Part shown: in pieces, positions 23,533 to 34,070 of the stretch
Position numbering within the stretch: the stretch's first letter is position 1
Layout: every line of letters begins with the position of its first letter
Source: Halobellus sp. MBLA0158
Lineage (GTDB): Archaea; Halobacteriota; Halobacteria; Halobacteriales; Haloferacaceae
Length of the DNA stretch: 64,000 nt
Assembly: GCF_041477585.1 (NCBI RefSeq)
Contig: NZ_JBGNYA010000001.1
Location: 1-64,000, forward strand
Direction: 5' to 3'
Program-made: the position numbers and the translations under genes
Notes under the pieces: generated by a model
Seen by the model: only the letters and a program-made list of their open reading frames with translations
Database searches by the model: none
Told to the model about the DNA's origin: nothing

Positions 23533-25233
23533 TCAGTCCATCCGCGTCCCGCGGCGGCCGAAGCCGCGGACGAGCGTCGCCTCGTCGATCGAGAGCACCG
23601 TCGGGCGGCCGTGCGGGCACGCGTACGGATTCTCGCAGGCGCCGAGGCGCTCGATCAGCGCCGCGGCCTCCTCGGCCCCCAGGTCGTCGCCCGCCTTCAG
23701 CGACGGGTGGCACGCGAGGTCCGTCAGGAGCGCGTCGCGGCCGTCGTCGGGCGACTCGCCGCGCCGGAGGGCGTCGACGGCGTCCGCGACGCTCGCGGGG
23801 TCGGCGGCGCGGCCCATCGGGGCGGGGACCGCGCGCACCCGGACGGTCGATTCTCCGAACGGCTCGATCTCGTACCCCAGCGCCGCGAGGTCGTCGCGGT
23901 GGGCGTCGACGGCGGCGCGCTGGGCGGGCGTCAGCTCCACCGTCGCGGCCGGATCGACCGGCGCGCGCGGCGTCTCGCCGTCGACGGCGGCGCGGAGCCG
24001 CTCGTAGTTCACGCGCTCGTGGGCCGCGTGCTGGTCGACGACGAGGAGGTCGTCGTCGGCCTCACAGAGCAGATAGAGCTCGCGGAACTGCCCGATGACG
24101 TCGACGTCCTCGAACGCCGACTCCGCCTCCGAGAGCGGTTCGAGCGCGTCGTCGAGGTCCATCGAGAGGTCCTCGGCGCGGCGCCTGTCGCTCGTCGAGA
24201 GCGCGTCGCGGACGGCGGCCTCGACGCCCGCCGCGACGGCGTCGGGGTCGCGGAGCCTGACCTCGCGCTTCCGCGGGTGGACGTTGTGGTCGGTCCACGA
24301 GTCGGGCAGCGACACCGACACGACCGCGATCGGCGCGCGATCGTCCGGCAGGAGGTCGCCGTAGCCCTCGACCACCGCGCGTCGGAGGCGGGCGTTCCGC
24401 ACGGGGCGGCCGTCGACCGCGACGTAGACGTGTTCGCGCCGAGCGCGCGTGATCGAAGGCTGAACGAGAGCGCCCCGGAGCGTCAGGTCGCCGGCCGAGT
24501 CGCCGTCGGCGTCGAGCCCCCGCTCGGCGTCGACCGCGACCGTTCTCGACGCGACCTCGCGGTCGTAGACGCCGAGCAGCGCGTCGTCGAAGGCGCCGGT
24601 CCCGGGCGTCGAGAACACCTCGCTGCCGTCGTGTGCGAGGGAGAACGAGACGTCGGGATTGACGAGCGCGTACCGCGAGGCGGCGTCGCTCACGCGCGCG
24701 AACTCCGTCGCCGCGGCCGACAGCGACTCGCGACGGGCGGGCGCGTCGGCGAACAGCTCCCGGACGGTGACGGTCGTCCCGCGCCCGCGCCCAGTCGGCT
24801 CGACCAGATCGGCCCCCGGGCCGCCGCTCGCGACCACCCGGGTACCGCGGGGGCCGCCGTCGTTCGTCAGGAGTTCGAGAGTCGCGACGGTCGCGACGCT
24901 CGGGAGCGCCTCGCCGCGGAAGCCGAGGGTGTCGACCGCCGCGAGCGACACCCCGCGCCGGAGCTTGCTCGTCGTGTGCCGCTCGACGGCGAGTTCGGCG
25001 TCCTGCGGGCTCATCCCGCGGCCGTCGTCCCGGACGCGGATCCGCTCTCTGCCGTCGCCCGCGACGTCGACGTCGATCCGGGAGGCGCCCGCGTCGAGGG
25101 CGTTTTCGAGCAGTTCGACGACGACGTCCGCGGGCCGGGTGATCACCTCGCCGGCGGCGACGCTGGCGACCGTCTCGTCGTCGAGCCGGCGGACGGCGGC
25201 GTCGGCCTGCGCGTCCGGGCGCTCCTCACTCAT
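23533..25233 (-). CDS. mutL: DNA mismatch repair protein MutL
   Basis: GHKL ATPase of methyl-independent mismatch repair. The 566 residues contain N-terminal motifs [18 protein letters not shown] and [10 protein letters not shown]. The C-terminal domain has [12 protein letters not shown], matching the endonuclease metal motif DQHA-x2-E-x4-E, plus ACHPSLK and [12 protein letters not shown], which complete the nicking site in MutLalpha-type proteins. So it is predicted to be a nicking MutL. Starts eight bases inside the end of mutS, giving tight coupling. About 120 central residues between the domains are acidic. Confidence 0.97.
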   Translation of the reverse strand: MSEERPDAQADAAVRRLDDETVASVAAGEVITRPADVVVELLENALDAGASRIDVDVAGDGRERIRVRDDGRGMSPQDAELAVERHTTSKLRRGVSLAAVDTLGFRGEALPSVATVATLELLTNDGGPRGTRVVASGGPGADLVEPTGRGRGTTVTVRELFADAPARRESLSAAATEFARVSDAASRYALVNPDVSFSLAHDGSEVFSTPGTGAFDDALLGVYDREVASRTVAVDAERGLDADGDSAGDLTLRGALVQPSITRARREHVYVAVDGRPVRNARLRRAVVEGYGDLLPDDRAPIAVVSVSLPDSWTDHNVHPRKREVRLRDPDAVAAGVEAAVRDALSTSDRRRAEDLSMDLDDALEPLSEAESAFEDVDVIGQFRELYLLCEADDDLLVVDQHAAHERVNYERLRAAVDGETPRAPVDPAATVELTPAQRAAVDAHRDDLAALGYEIEPFGESTVRVRAVPAPMGRAADPASVADAVDALRRGESPDDGRDALLTDLACHPSLKAGDDLGAEEAAALIERLGACENPYACPHGRPTVLSIDEATLVRGFGRRGTRMD

Positions 25234-28138
25234 TCAGTTCGCGCTGTAGGCGTTCCAGGGTGTTGAGGGCTTCGAGCGGCGTGGTCCGCGCCACGTCGAG
25301 GTCGCGGAGCTCGGCTAAGACCTCCCGTTCGGCCTCGCCGAGGTCGTCGAAGTCGCCGTCGATCGCCAGTCCCTCGGGGTGCCCGTTCGAGCCGGCGTCG
25401 AGGCCGTCGACGTAGGCCGCCAGCGTGTCTCTCGGGTCGTCAGAATCGTCATCGGCGGGATCGCCGGTCGAGACCGACGCGTCGGCTCCGGTATCGGACG
25501 AGTCCGCGTCGCCGCCGTCTCTCTCGGTCGCGGCGTCGGACGTGCTCGCGTCGGCCCCCGGCGCCGACGACTCCCGGAGGTGCTCGCGGGCGCGTGCGAC
25601 CACGCGGTCCGGCACGCCGGCGAGTCTGGCAACCTCGACGCCGTAGGACGACGACGCGGCGCCCTCGGCGACGCGGTGGAGGAACGTCACGTCCGGCGCG
25701 TCCGTGTCGGCGTCCGGCGAGTCGGCACCGTCGCCGTCCTTGCCCTCGCCTTTGCTCACCGTGAAGTGGAGATTGAACGCGTTCGGGAGCTCTTCGGCGA
25801 GCGCGGTCAGGTCGTGGTAGTGAGTCGCAAAGAGCGTCGTGGCGCCGACCTCGTCGTGGACGAACTCCGTCGTCGCGCGGGCGATCGCGAGGCCGTCGGC
25901 CGTCGAGGTCCCTCTCCCCACCTCGTCGAGGAGGACCAGCGAGTCCTCGGTGGCGTCGTGGAGGATCTCGGTGAGTTCGGCCATCTCCCGCATAAACGTC
26001 GACTGGCCGCCGGCGATGTCGTCGGAGGCGCCGACTCGGGTGAAGAGCCGGTCCAGCACGGGCAGTTCGGCCGCGTCCGCCGGGACGAAACTGCCGGCCT
26101 GCGCGAGCAGGCAGATCAGCGCGACCTGGCGCATGTACGTCGACTTCCCGCTCATGTTCGGCCCGGTGATGACGGCGACGTGACCGTCGGCGAAGTCGAT
26201 CCCGTTGGGGACGAACTCGGCCTGGGTCCGCTCGACGACCGGGTGCCGACCGGCGTCGATCGCGATCTCCTCGGCGCCCATCTCCGGGCGGACGTAGTCC
26301 GCGCTCGCGGCGACGGTCGCGAACGTGGCGAGGACGTCGAGCCGCGCGAGCGCGTCAGCCAGCGACTGGAGCCGCTCGGTCTCGGCGGCGACTTCGGCAC
26401 GGACGTCCCGGAAGACCTCGTACTCCAGGGCGTCCGCCCGCTCTGCGGCCGAGAGGATCTCGTCCTCCCGGCGCTTGAGTTCGGGCGTGTAGAACCGCTC
26501 GGCGTTCTTCAGCGTCTGCCGGCGGGTGTAGTCGTCGGGGACGCGATCGAGGTTGGGGTTCGTCACCTCGATGTAGTAGCCGTGGACCTGATTGTACCCG
26601 ACTTCGAGGGAGTCGATGCCGGTGCGCTCGCGCTCGCGCTCTTCGAGAGACGAAACCCACTCGCGGCCCTCGCGCTCGGTCGCGCGGATCTCGTCGAGTT
26701 CGTCGTCGAAGCCCTCGCTGATGACGCCGCCCTCGGTGATCTCCTGGGGCGGGTCGTCGACGATCGCCTCGCCGATCAGGTCGCGGACGTCCGCCAGTTC
26801 GTCCAGCGACTCCCGGAGGTCCGCGAGGGCCTCGGACTCGGCGTCGGCGAGGGCGTCTTTCACCCCGGGGACGACGTCGAGCGTCGTCTTCAGCGCCCGG
26901 AGGTCGCGGGCGTTCGCGCGCTCGCGGGAGACGCGGGCGGCGAGGCGTTCGAGGTCGTACACCCGATCGAGGTGGTCGCGGATCGTCTCCCGCGTGAGCG
27001 GCCGCGAGAGCAACTCCGCGACGGCGTCGTGGCGGCGTTCGATCTCGGCCTCGTCGATGAGGGGCCGTCGGAGCCACGCTTCCAGTTTCCGGCGGCCGAG
27101 GGCGCAGGCGGTCCGGTCGACGGTATCCAAGAGCGTCTCGCCGCGGCCGGGATGCCGCGAGTCGAACAGTTCCAGGCTGCGCATCGCCGTCGCGTCGATC
27201 CGGAGCGACTCCCGGAGGTCGTACCGGCGGATCCGCGAGACGTACGAGAGCGCGCCGTCGTCGCCCTGGGTGTACTCGGCGTAGTCGAGCAGCGCGCCGA
27301 CCGCGCGGCGCTCGACCGGCGAATCGAGGACCGCCGTCGGCTCCGCGACGTACCGCGAGAGCGTCTCGTCGGCCCGGTCGAGCGCGAACGCCTCGGGGCC
27401 GCGGTCGGTCAGCATCGTCTCGAAGCCGAGCGCCGACGGGTCGAACCCGAGCCCCGCGGGCGCGAGCACCTCCGGGGGCGCGAGCCGTTCGAGTTCGGTG
27501 CTGATTCGGTCGGAGTCGGCGCTCGTCACCTGGCACTCGCCCGTGGAGACGTCGAGGGTCGCGAGCGCGGTCCGGGAGTCGTCGCCATCGCCTCCGGGAT
27601 TTTGCCTTCCTTCCGCCTCGACGACGGCGGCCAGGTACGTCGCGCTCGCGCGGTCCAGCAGTTCGTCGTCGACGACGGTCCCGGGGCTGACGACGTTCGT
27701 GACCGCGCGGTCGACGAGGCCGGAGGCCTCCTCGGCGTCTTCGACCTGGTCGGCGACGGCGACGCGGTACTCCGCGTCCAGCAGGGGTTCGAGGTACGAG
27801 GCGGCGTTGTCGATGGGGATGCCCGCCATCGCGTAGGTGCCCGTCGAGTCCTCGCGCTTGGTCAGCGTCACCTCGCAGATCCGGGCGACGACCTCGGCGG
27901 CCTCGCAGAAGGCCTCGTAGAAGTCCCCGACCTGAAAGAGCACGATCGCGTCGGGGTGGGCCTCACAGAGGTCGAGGTACTGCGAGAGCATCGGCGTGAG
28001 CTCCTCGCGGCGGTCGAGCAGTTTCTGCGGGGGGCCCTCCGGCTGGCGGTCGCGCTCGCCGTCGGCGTCGGTCCGGGTGCCGGATTCGCCCGGCTCCGGG
28101 GCTGGCTCCTCGCTTGCGTCGGACCCTGCGCCGTTCAC
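25226..28138 (-). CDS. mutS: DNA mismatch repair protein MutS (MutS1)
   Basis: Mismatch sensor with 970 residues from a GTG at 28138. The mismatch-wedge motif [10 protein letters not shown] (Phe-x-Glu) is near the N-terminus, clamp and core domains follow, then the ATPase with [27 protein letters not shown] and [10 protein letters not shown]. The C-terminus holds a long Asp/Ser-rich haloarchaeal insert of about 80 residues followed by a short helical tail. The start is uncertain: the first 45 residues (acidic, Pro/Glu) are disordered, and no ATG lies between 28138 and the conserved [10 protein letters not shown]. Confidence 0.95.
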   Translation of the reverse strand: MNGAGSDASEEPAPEPGESGTRTDADGERDRQPEGPPQKLLDRREELTPMLSQYLDLCEAHPDAIVLFQVGDFYEAFCEAAEVVARICEVTLTKREDSTGTYAMAGIPIDNAASYLEPLLDAEYRVAVADQVEDAEEASGLVDRAVTNVVSPGTVVDDELLDRASATYLAAVVEAEGRQNPGGDGDDSRTALATLDVSTGECQVTSADSDRISTELERLAPPEVLAPAGLGFDPSALGFETMLTDRGPEAFALDRADETLSRYVAEPTAVLDSPVERRAVGALLDYAEYTQGDDGALSYVSRIRRYDLRESLRIDATAMRSLELFDSRHPGRGETLLDTVDRTACALGRRKLEAWLRRPLIDEAEIERRHDAVAELLSRPLTRETIRDHLDRVYDLERLAARVSRERANARDLRALKTTLDVVPGVKDALADAESEALADLRESLDELADVRDLIGEAIVDDPPQEITEGGVISEGFDDELDEIRATEREGREWVSSLEERERERTGIDSLEVGYNQVHGYYIEVTNPNLDRVPDDYTRRQTLKNAERFYTPELKRREDEILSAAERADALEYEVFRDVRAEVAAETERLQSLADALARLDVLATFATVAASADYVRPEMGAEEIAIDAGRHPVVERTQAEFVPNGIDFADGHVAVITGPNMSGKSTYMRQVALICLLAQAGSFVPADAAELPVLDRLFTRVGASDDIAGGQSTFMREMAELTEILHDATEDSLVLLDEVGRGTSTADGLAIARATTEFVHDEVGATTLFATHYHDLTALAEELPNAFNLHFTVSKGEGKDGDGADSPDADTDAPDVTFLHRVAEGAASSSYGVEVARLAGVPDRVVARAREHLRESSAPGADASTSDAATERDGGDADSSDTGADASVSTGDPADDDSDDPRDTLAAYVDGLDAGSNGHPEGLAIDGDFDDLGEAEREVLAELRDLDVARTTPLEALNTLERLQRELNE

Positions 28139-28202
28139 ACCTACCGGACGGCGGCCGAAGACCAAAAGCGGACGGGAAGCCGATGGGCGGCGCGCGGCGC
28201 GG

Positions 28203-28931
28203 TCAGGGCTCGCCGCGGAAGCGACCGACGAGCCGGTCGCGGTAGAGATAGCCGACCGCGGACAGGGTGAGGACGACGGCGGCGACCGCGGCGGCGGCGC
28301 CGAACCGATCGGCACCGAGGAACTCGCCGACGACGTTCGCGAGGAAGAACGCCGGCGTGCGGCCGACCACCGCGAGCGCGACGAGCTGCCACAGCGGGAG
28401 CCGGGTGAGCCCGCCCGCGAAACAGATGACGTCGTCGGGGAGCCCCGGGACGAGAAAGCAGACGAACAGTCCGACGCGGGCGTAGTCGTCGCTGACGGAG
28501 TCGAAGGTCGCGAGCGCGTCGTCGTGGACGATCCGCTCGACGTACGCCCGGCCGAACCGCCGCGAGAGCCAGAAGGCGGCCGCGCTCCCGACAGTGATGC
28601 CGATCATATTGTAGAGCGTCCCCCACCACGCGCCGAAGAGGTAGCCGGCGACGACCGCCAGGATCTGTCCCGGGACCGGGGCGGCGACGACCTGCACCGC
28701 CTGGAGCGCGATCAACACGAGCGGCGCCCAGACGCCGTACTGGCCGATGAACGCCCGGAGCGCGGGGGCGTCGGTCAGGAGCGCGAGGTGCCGGCGGGCG
28801 AGGAACGAGAGCCCGGCGACGACGACCGCGACCGCGACGAGGTGGACGAGGAAGCGGCGCTTGTCCTCCGGGGAGGCGAAGATCCGCACCGAGTCGAGCC
28901 GCGTCCGGAGCCGCGCCAGGCGTTCGCGCAC
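28203..28931 (-). CDS. TVP38/TMEM64 (VTT/DedA-like) membrane protein
   Basis: A 242-residue membrane protein with the VTT (SNARE-associated Golgi) domain. [20 protein letters not shown] and [18 protein letters not shown] are the conserved re-entrant loop and helix, and [18 protein letters not shown] is the second signature. Six hydrophobic segments are apparent. DedA/VTT proteins act in lipid scrambling or membrane homeostasis in other organisms; here the role is inferred. Divergent from the MoxR operon and just upstream of mutS on the same strand, 64 bases apart. Confidence 0.9.
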   Translation of the reverse strand: MRERLARLRTRLDSVRIFASPEDKRRFLVHLVAVAVVVAGLSFLARRHLALLTDAPALRAFIGQYGVWAPLVLIALQAVQVVAAPVPGQILAVVAGYLFGAWWGTLYNMIGITVGSAAAFWLSRRFGRAYVERIVHDDALATFDSVSDDYARVGLFVCFLVPGLPDDVICFAGGLTRLPLWQLVALAVVGRTPAFFLANVVGEFLGADRFGAAAAVAAVVLTLSAVGYLYRDRLVGRFRGEP

Positions 28932-29075
28932 GCTCTGTCGGACGCCGCCGCGCTACTTGAACGGTACCCCGCCGGCGCCAGCAAAGTTACGTGGTCGCGG
29001 GGGCTATGTCGTCCCAACAGCGCGGGCCGACGCGTCGCTGTCGGCGCGGTCGGTGCCGCGCTCGCTGCCCCCACA

Positions 29076-30050
29076 ATGACCGACGTAGACGCCCTATCAG
29101 ACCCGGAGACGGAGTCGAGTTCGGTCTCCCCGCTTCCCGTCGACGAAGCGGCCGACCTGACCACGCGCATCGCCGACAACGTCGAGCGCGTCATCGTCGG
29201 CCACCGCGACGCGATCGAGCACATCCTCGTCGCCCTCTTCGCCCGCGGCCACCTCCTCTTGGAGGACGTCCCGGGCGTCGGCAAGACGATGCTCGCGCGC
29301 GCGGTGGCGACCTCGCTGGACGGCTCGTTCAAGCGGGTGCAGTTCACGCCCGACCTCCTGCCCTCCGACGTGACCGGCGTGAACGTCTTCAACGAGAAGA
29401 CCCGCGAGTTCGAGTTCCGGCCCGGCCCGGTGTTCGCGAACGTCCTGCTGGGCGACGAGATCAACCGCGCGCCGCCGAAGACCCAGGCCGCCCTCCTTGA
29501 GGTGATGGCCGAAGAGCAGGTGACCGTCGACGGCGAGACCCACCGCGTCCCGGACCCCTTCACCGTCATCGCGACGCAGAACGACGTCGAGCCCGGCCGG
29601 ACCTACGAGCTCCCGGTCGCCGAGGTCGACCGCTTCACGAAGAAGATCCGGCTGGGCTACCCCAGCGAGGACGAAGAGACCGAACTCCTGGGCCGGCTCA
29701 CCGGCGAGCACCCCATCGAGTCCTTAGAGCCGGTGGCCGACGTCGGCGACGTCAGGCGCGCGCGGTCGACCGTCTCCGAGGTCACCGTCCGCGAGCCGGT
29801 CCGCGCGTACGTCTCGCGGCTGGCGAAGTACACCCGCGAGCACGCCCGCCTGGGCGCGAGTCCGCGCGGCGCCATCGCGCTCGTCCGGGCCTCACAGGTG
29901 CGCGCGGTCTTCGAGGGCCGGGGCTACGTCACGCCCGACGACGTACAGACCGAGGCGCCGACGGTGTGGAGCCACCGCGTCCGGACCGACACGGAGGTCG
30001 ACGGCGCGACGGTCGTCGAGCGCGCCCTCGAAGAGGTCCCCGTCGAGTGA
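29076..30050 (+). CDS. MoxR-family AAA+ ATPase
   Basis: AAA+ chaperone-like ATPase of 324 residues. Walker A GVGKT at 67-71, Walker B LLGDEINRAPPKTQAALLE, sensor ATQNDVE and the MoxR-typical GRTYELPVAEVDRF are present. The lid domain holds SPRGAIALVRAS. Start: ATG at 29076 (MTDVDALSD), since the in-frame upstream sequence is Arg/Ala-rich. MoxR, DUF58 and transglutaminase genes form a widespread operon thought to assemble or activate secreted or metal-loaded protein complexes. Confidence 0.95.
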   Translation: MTDVDALSDPETESSSVSPLPVDEAADLTTRIADNVERVIVGHRDAIEHILVALFARGHLLLEDVPGVGKTMLARAVATSLDGSFKRVQFTPDLLPSDVTGVNVFNEKTREFEFRPGPVFANVLLGDEINRAPPKTQAALLEVMAEEQVTVDGETHRVPDPFTVIATQNDVEPGRTYELPVAEVDRFTKKIRLGYPSEDEETELLGRLTGEHPIESLEPVADVGDVRRARSTVSEVTVREPVRAYVSRLAKYTREHARLGASPRGAIALVRASQVRAVFEGRGYVTPDDVQTEAPTVWSHRVRTDTEVDGATVVERALEEVPVE

Positions 30051-30068
30051 GTGGTGAGTAGCGAGCCG

Positions 30069-31277
30069 ATGCGACCGACACGACGCGGATACGCCGTCGC
30101 GGCCGTCGTCGCCGCCGCCGTGGCCGTCGGCGCGGCGTTCGGGGCGCGCTCGCTGGACGCCGTCGTCCTCCCCGGAATCGTCGCGCTCGTCGCCGCCGCC
30201 GTGCAGGTCTGGCGCGCGCCGGCGCCGGGCGTCGAGCGCGCGCTCCCGCCGGCCGACGAGCCCGGAACGACGGGAACGGTCGAACTCCGGCTCGACGCGC
30301 CGCGGACCTACCCCGCGACGGTCCGCGATCGGCTACCGGCGGGCGTCGCCGTCGCGGGGAGCGGCGCCGACGGTGAGAGCGCTTCGGGCGAGTCGAACGA
30401 GTCGAGCGAGGCCGTCGTCGACGCCGCCATCGGCGGAGCCGTCAGCTACGAAATCGCCCGGCTGCGACGCGGGAGACACGAGATCGGTCCACTCACGGTC
30501 GTCGTGACCGACGTGCTCGGGCTCTTCGAGCGCACGATCGCGCTCGACGTCCGCAAGGACCTGCTCGTCTTCCCGCGGGTCCGGCGGCTCTCGGGGTCGG
30601 CGGAGGCGAACCTCCGGGCGCTCACCCAGTCGCGGCGGGCGACCCGCCGCGACGAGTTCGACGACCTCCGCGAGTACGTGCGCGGCGACGCGCTCCGGGA
30701 CGTCCACTGGAAGTCCTCGGCCAAGCGCGGCGAGCTGATGATCCGGGAGTTCACCGCCGAGACCGACCCCGACCGCGTCACCGTCGTCGCGGGCGTCGCC
30801 GGCGCGGAGCGGCCGCGCGGCGAGGCCGAAAATGAGGACGAAACCGACTCGGGCGCGGATCCGCTGGCCGACGCGATGGCCGAGGCCGCGGCGACGGTCT
30901 GTCTCGCGCTGATCCGCGAGGGCGCGAGCGTGCGGCTCTCGACGCCCGCCGGGGAGGTCGACGCCGGCGTCGACGACACCCGCGCGGTGCTCGATCACCT
31001 CGCGGTCGTCGGCCGCGGGCCGGTGCCCGCACTCGACGGCGAGCCCGACGTCGCCGTCGTCGTCGACGACGAGCGGACCGTCGTCCGGTTCGACGGGCGC
31101 GGGCACCGCTTCGAGTCGATGATCGGAGAAGCCGACGGGGGCCTTCCGAACGGCCGATCCGCAGTCGGTGCCGACGTCGCAGCCGACGGCGACGCGGACC
31201 GTCCGGATGCGTCGAGCGGAGCGGGGCGAGTCGCACCCGCCTCCGGGAACCGCCGCGGCGGGGGGTCGTCCGGATGA
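30069..31277 (+). CDS. DUF58 domain protein (MoxR partner)
   Basis: 402 residues from the ATG at 30069 (MRPTRRGYAVA); GTG starts at 30051 and 30054, directly after the moxR stop, are possible alternatives. Two N-terminal membrane helices (about 8-28 and 32-46), then a beta-rich domain and the DUF58 signature REYVRGD...HWKSSAKRG with ELMIREF. DUF58 folds like a von Willebrand A domain and commonly partners with MoxR ATPases. The C-terminus is a disordered Gly/Asp tail. Its stop overlaps the transglutaminase start by four bases. Confidence 0.92.
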   Translation: MRPTRRGYAVAAVVAAAVAVGAAFGARSLDAVVLPGIVALVAAAVQVWRAPAPGVERALPPADEPGTTGTVELRLDAPRTYPATVRDRLPAGVAVAGSGADGESASGESNESSEAVVDAAIGGAVSYEIARLRRGRHEIGPLTVVVTDVLGLFERTIALDVRKDLLVFPRVRRLSGSAEANLRALTQSRRATRRDEFDDLREYVRGDALRDVHWKSSAKRGELMIREFTAETDPDRVTVVAGVAGAERPRGEAENEDETDSGADPLADAMAEAAATVCLALIREGASVRLSTPAGEVDAGVDDTRAVLDHLAVVGRGPVPALDGEPDVAVVVDDERTVVRFDGRGHRFESMIGEADGGLPNGRSAVGADVAADGDADRPDASSGAGRVAPASGNRRGGGSSG

Positions 31278-33496
31278 GCGCCGTCGAGCGGCGGACGGGC
31301 TGGGTCGGGCGCCTGCTCCGCGGGCGAACGCTCGCCGTCGCGGGGCTGGCCGCGCTGACGTGGGCCTACGCGAGCGTCCTCTGGCGCGTGACCGACGTCG
31401 TTGGCGGGGGCCAGCAGTTCCTCGGCGTCCTCGTGGCGTCGTTCGGCCTGGCGCTCCTCGTGGGGCGGTTCGTCGGCGTCCGGGTCGCCGTCGGTCTCGC
31501 CTCGGCGCTCTTCGGGCTGGGGCTGGCGGGGTACCTGCTCGCGCTCCCGCAGAGCCAGCTCCAGCTGTTGACGCCGCAGCGCGCGCTCGCCGACACGGTG
31601 GCGCTCCTGACCGGGCTCTCGATCCTCCGGCTCGTCGGTGCGGGCGTGTGGGCGACTGCGGTCCTCCCCGGCCCTGTCTTCCTCTCGTGGTACCTCGCGG
31701 TCCGGCGGCGGTACGTCGCCGCGGCCGTCGCCGGCGGGCTCGCGCTCGGGCTCGTCGTGCTCACCGGTGACGCCGACGGCGTGACGACGCTCGTGGGCGT
31801 CCTCGGCGCGACGGCGACCGTGGCCGCGGCGACGTTCGAGCGCCACGGCGTCGACGTCGGCGGGCTCGACGCGCTGACAGTCGTGCTCGCGGCGATGGTC
31901 GTCGCCTCGGCGACGCTGACGGTCGTACCCGGAGCGGCCGGATCGCCCATTCTCCCGGACCGCGGCTCGCCCACGGTGGAGGCGAACCTCGTCGAGTCGC
32001 GGGACCGGGTCGAGATCGTCGGGAGCATCCGCCTCTCTCCCGAAATCCGGTTCACCGTCGAGAGCCCCCGTCCGCAGTACTGGCAGACCGGCGCCTACGA
32101 CCGCTACACCGGCGACGGCTGGGTGCGGACCGGGACGGCGAACCGCTACGATGGCCCGCTGCGCGGACCGCCGGGGCCCACCGATCCGCTGGAACAGACC
32201 GTCACGGCGCGGGACTCGATGTCGGTCCTCCCGGCGGCGTGGCGGCCGATCTCGCTCGACGGCGCGGTGAGCGAACGCGCGGTCGTGACGCCGCAGGGGA
32301 CGCTCCGACCCGGCGGGACGCTCCAGTCCGGCGAGCGCTACACCGTCCGCAGCCGGGTCCCGCAGGCGAGCCCCGAGCGCCTCCGGGCGGCCGGAACCGA
32401 CTACCCCGACCGCGTCACCGACTCGTACCTCCAGCTGCCGTCGAGCACGACCCAGCGGGTCCGCGAGCGGGCCGCGAGCGTCACCGCGGACGCCGAGACG
32501 CCCTACGCCGAGGCGGTCGCGATCGAGCGGTACCTGGAGTCGAACAAGGAGTACTCGCTCAGCGTGCCGCCGTCGAGCGGCGACGTCGTCGACACCTTCC
32601 TCTTCGAGCGCGACGCCGGCTACTGCACCTACTACGCGACCGCGATGGTCGTGATGCTGCGCTCGGAGGGCGTGCCCGCGCGATTCGTCACGGGCTACAC
32701 CGCGGGCGAGCGGACGGGCGACGGCGAGTACGCCGTCCGCGGGCTCAACTCCCACGCCTGGGTGGAGGTCTACTTCCCCGATGTGGGGTGGGTCCGCTTC
32801 GATCCGACGCCCGGGGGACCTCGGGAGACCGCCGAGGAGGCGCGGCTCACGGAGGCCCGACAGAGCGGCGAGACGAACGTCGACCTCCCGGGGCCGAACG
32901 AGACCGTGACGCCGCCGCCGGTCGGAGCGCCCGCGGGTGCGACCACGCCGCAGCTCCCCGCGGGAGCGACGCCGGGGGCGTCGAACACGACGCCGGGGAC
33001 GACGAACGCGACGCCGACGCCGACACAGGCCGGAAGTTCCCCGGCGAGCGATAGTGGGTCGGGCCCGCTGCCGGTGCCGCTCCCGTCGCTGCCCTCGCGC
33101 CGGACGCTCCTGATCGGCGCGGTCGCGCTCGTCGGCCTCACGGCGGGCGCGAGACGGACGGGGACGGCCGGGCGGATGCGGCGGCTGCTCGCGGTCCAGT
33201 ACCAGCGGCGCCGCGATCCCGAGACCGACGTCGCACGCGCGTACCGGCGGGTCGCGACCGTCCTCGAACGGAGGCACCGGCCGCGGCGGCCCGGCGAGAC
33301 GCCGCGGGCGTACCTCCGATCGCTCCCCGACGGGCACGGCGGGGCGGCCGAGGCGTGCCGCGTCGGCGACCTGTACGAGCGCGCCAGATACGGGGACGGC
33401 GTCGACCGCGACGACGCCGACGAGGCCGTCGCGCTCGCGGACGACCTCGTGCGGTCGGCGACGCCGGTGCTTCGGTGGTTCCGGTCCCGCCCCTGA
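31274..33496 (+). CDS. Membrane-anchored transglutaminase-like protein (DUF3488/DUF4129 type)
   Basis: 740 residues. About seven transmembrane helices occupy residues 20-215. An extracellular domain follows with a transglutaminase-like core whose catalytic triad is visible: C451 in GYCTYYAT, H494 in NSHAWVEVYF and D510 in RFDPTPGG. A Thr/Pro/Ser-rich linker (about 540-600) leads to one more helix near 607-625 and a cytoplasmic DUF4129-like end. Such proteins in MoxR-DUF58 operons may be proteases or cross-linkers at the cell surface; the activity here is inferred. Confidence 0.92.
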   Translation: MSAVERRTGWVGRLLRGRTLAVAGLAALTWAYASVLWRVTDVVGGGQQFLGVLVASFGLALLVGRFVGVRVAVGLASALFGLGLAGYLLALPQSQLQLLTPQRALADTVALLTGLSILRLVGAGVWATAVLPGPVFLSWYLAVRRRYVAAAVAGGLALGLVVLTGDADGVTTLVGVLGATATVAAATFERHGVDVGGLDALTVVLAAMVVASATLTVVPGAAGSPILPDRGSPTVEANLVESRDRVEIVGSIRLSPEIRFTVESPRPQYWQTGAYDRYTGDGWVRTGTANRYDGPLRGPPGPTDPLEQTVTARDSMSVLPAAWRPISLDGAVSERAVVTPQGTLRPGGTLQSGERYTVRSRVPQASPERLRAAGTDYPDRVTDSYLQLPSSTTQRVRERAASVTADAETPYAEAVAIERYLESNKEYSLSVPPSSGDVVDTFLFERDAGYCTYYATAMVVMLRSEGVPARFVTGYTAGERTGDGEYAVRGLNSHAWVEVYFPDVGWVRFDPTPGGPRETAEEARLTEARQSGETNVDLPGPNETVTPPPVGAPAGATTPQLPAGATPGASNTTPGTTNATPTPTQAGSSPASDSGSGPLPVPLPSLPSRRTLLIGAVALVGLTAGARRTGTAGRMRRLLAVQYQRRRDPETDVARAYRRVATVLERRHRPRRPGETPRAYLRSLPDGHGGAAEACRVGDLYERARYGDGVDRDDADEAVALADDLVRSATPVLRWFRSRP

Positions 33497-33621
33497 TGCC
33501 GCGCGCGGTTCGGTGCCCGGTGAGCGTCGAGGGTCGGCGGCGCCACGGAGCCGCGACGGGCGGTCAGCGAGCGGGCCAAGCGACCGGGCGGCTGTGCGCT
33601 CGACGCGGGGTCCCGATACTG

Positions 33622-33629
33622 TTTAATAT
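33622..33629 (+). promoter_or_regulatory. TATA box for aIF1
   Basis: TTTAATAT lies 26-33 bases before the ATG at 33655, predicting a leaderless or nearly leaderless mRNA. Confidence 0.65.
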
Positions 33630-33642
33630 CCCCATCTTGTAG

Positions 33643-33948
<306 letters not shown>

Positions 33949-33980
33949 TCGGTACCGCCTGAGCGTCCCGCGTCGAGCGG

Positions 33981-33992
33981 CTTTTTCGTTCT
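33981..33992 (+). terminator. T-rich terminator after aIF1
   Basis: CTTTTTCGTTCT about 32 bases after the aIF1 stop, preceded by GTCGAGCGG. Archaeal T-run type terminator. Confidence 0.5.
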
Positions 33993-34070
33993 TCACGTCG
34001 GGAGCCGCGGCGCTGTCGTGACAGCGCCCCGAACCGAAAGACCTCTGCGGGTGGACCGCGCCCATCGGAT

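Noticed and set aside
27996-29075. Long in-frame N-terminal extension of the MoxR ATPase reaching into mutS
   Set aside because: The extension is Arg/Glu low complexity on the antisense of mutS and the VTT gene; MoxR proteins begin at about 29076.
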